A stretch of DNA of 64,000 nt, taken from contig NZ_CP025422.1 of assembly GCF_002848265.1 (NCBI RefSeq), forward strand, positions 1,364,001 through 1,428,000, read 5' to 3'. Below, piece by piece: positions 63,230 to 64,000 of this stretch (the first letter of the stretch is position 1; the number at the start of each line of letters is the position of its first letter). This DNA comes from Zhihengliuella sp. ISTPL4. GTDB taxonomy: Bacteria > Actinomycetota > Actinomycetes > Actinomycetales > Microbacteriaceae. Made by a program: the position numbers and the translations under genes. The notes under the pieces are model-generated. The model did no database searches. It worked only from the letters and a program-made list of their open reading frames with translations, and had not been told where the DNA came from.

Positions 63230-63997
63230 TCAAGACCCCCAGTTCATGCTTGGCTCAACGGGGACATAGTCGGTGCGTTCTTCATCGTTGACATCTTGAT
63301 AGGTAACCTTGAAGACCACCCCGAACGTTCTGCCAGCCTCTGTCGGGCGGCCGACGAAGCGCATGCCACCGATACCCTCCAGGTCACCCAGCTCCCGCTT
63401 CAAGACGAAGGTGAAGTAGATCGGGTCCGCGTCGATGACCAGGTTCTTCGCTTCAAATTCCTGAGCGCCGTTGGCGAGCATGAGGACATCTTTGCCAGGG
63501 CTCTGCCTCGGAAGACCGATCTGCCACGTGGGTTGCACAACCGGCTGGAGCGCCCTACTCGGGAGCGTTGCTGTCGAGGGCAGGTCGTCGCGATCTCCTG
63601 TGGGTTGCGCGTCCCCGTTCTGGTCAGTCCAGGACACGGTGAACGTGACTCCCTCGCGCTCGCCACGCTTGGTGGGGCGGCCCTGTATCGGTCTGCCGGT
63701 CGGATTGCCGGCTCCGTCGCCCCCGAGACGCCCCTGAATACCACCCTGCATAGCACCGTCAGCGAACTCGAACAGGTCCGGATCGGCGCGCACTACTACG
63801 TCGCTAACCCAGTAGCCCGAGTTGTGAAGGTAAATCCAATCCTCGCCAGGTTCGTATGTAACGCGCCAGCGCGGGCGTGGTGATAGCTTCCGCTCGTCCT
63901 CAACCTCTCGGCTTCGCGCGGCATACCCTGCCTCTCGGAGGCGACTACGGCCCTTGCGGGTATTGATTCTCAGACCACCGACCCACGCCAGGGCCAT
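63230..63997 (-). CDS. Unknown element-borne protein (5' end may extend beyond the window)
   Basis: A reading frame of at least 255 residues, entering from the right edge. A short hydrophobic start (MALAWVGGLRI) and a basic segment precede two similar beta-rich halves: WIYLHNSGYWVSDVVVRADPDLFEFADG with GVTFTVSWTDQNG, and KNLVIDADPIYFTFVLKREL with GVVFKVTYQDVN. I recognise no family. The internal repeat suggests a duplicated beta domain. The ATG at 63997 is three bases from the window end, so the true start is uncertain. It converges on the recombinase gene. Confidence 0.6.
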   Translation of the reverse strand: MALAWVGGLRINTRKGRSRLREAGYAARSREVEDERKLSPRPRWRVTYEPGEDWIYLHNSGYWVSDVVVRADPDLFEFADGAMQGGIQGRLGGDGAGNPTGRPIQGRPTKRGEREGVTFTVSWTDQNGDAQPTGDRDDLPSTATLPSRALQPVVQPTWQIGLPRQSPGKDVLMLANGAQEFEAKNLVIDADPIYFTFVLKRELGDLEGIGGMRFVGRPTEAGRTFGVVFKVTYQDVNDEERTDYVPVEPSMNWGS

Positions 63998-64000
63998 GCG

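Overview
The window is chromosomal DNA from a high-GC actinobacterium. Gene content and order fit Microbacteriaceae, most likely Microbacterium (inference from gene neighbourhoods and codon use, not from a marker-gene search). Several blocks keep the order also known from mycobacteria: AdnA-like helicase-nuclease / DUF3107 / ferritin-like protein / RhlE-type RNA helicase, and MgtE-N-CBS protein / DUF1003 / Mrp / TatB / O-methyltransferase / DUF3117 / DapE-DapD.

Layout. 1-6.3 kb: a UvrD-type helicase-nuclease running off the left edge, DUF3107, a small membrane protein, a ferritin-like protein and a DEAD-box helicase. 6.3-12.2 kb: DUF817 membrane protein, PHP phosphoesterase, membrane-anchored EEP nuclease-like protein, Xaa-Pro aminopeptidase, and a stress-protein/hydrolase pair. 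12.3-17.1 kb: the MgtE-like/DUF1003/Mrp run, a YcxB-like protein, TatB, an O-methyltransferase and DUF3117. 17.2-25.5 kb: a PIG-V-like membrane protein, lysine biosynthesis genes (dapE, dapD, dapC), a second DEAD-box helicase, citrate synthase and ferredoxin. 25.5-33 kb: azlCD with a divergent XRE-cupin regulator, a coupled glutaminase/MFS pair, a secreted transglycosylase-like protein and TypA. 33-50 kb: two dipeptide/oligopeptide-type ABC operons flanking the glycine cleavage operon (gcvT-gcvH-gcvP), which is headed by a tandem glycine riboswitch. 50.3-55.9 kb: the NAD operon nrtR-nadA-nadB-nadC plus a cysteine desulfurase. 56-59.7 kb: a glycosyltransferase, an SDR enzyme and a multidrug-type ABC exporter.

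Right end, 59.9-64 kb: this is the accessory part. A DHA2-type MFS gene is cut off after about 70 codons exactly at an 8-8-8 inverted repeat. It is followed by a complete related MFS gene and, four bases later, a large serine recombinase. The simplest reading is an integrated element that inserted into an MFS gene and carries its own intact, recoded MFS gene. The element continues past the window.

A recurring regulatory feature is a TAnnnT box placed 6-7 bases before the start codon in ten genes, which predicts leaderless mRNAs. No rRNA, tRNA or CRISPR array was found. No gene-free stretch exceeds 300 bases.
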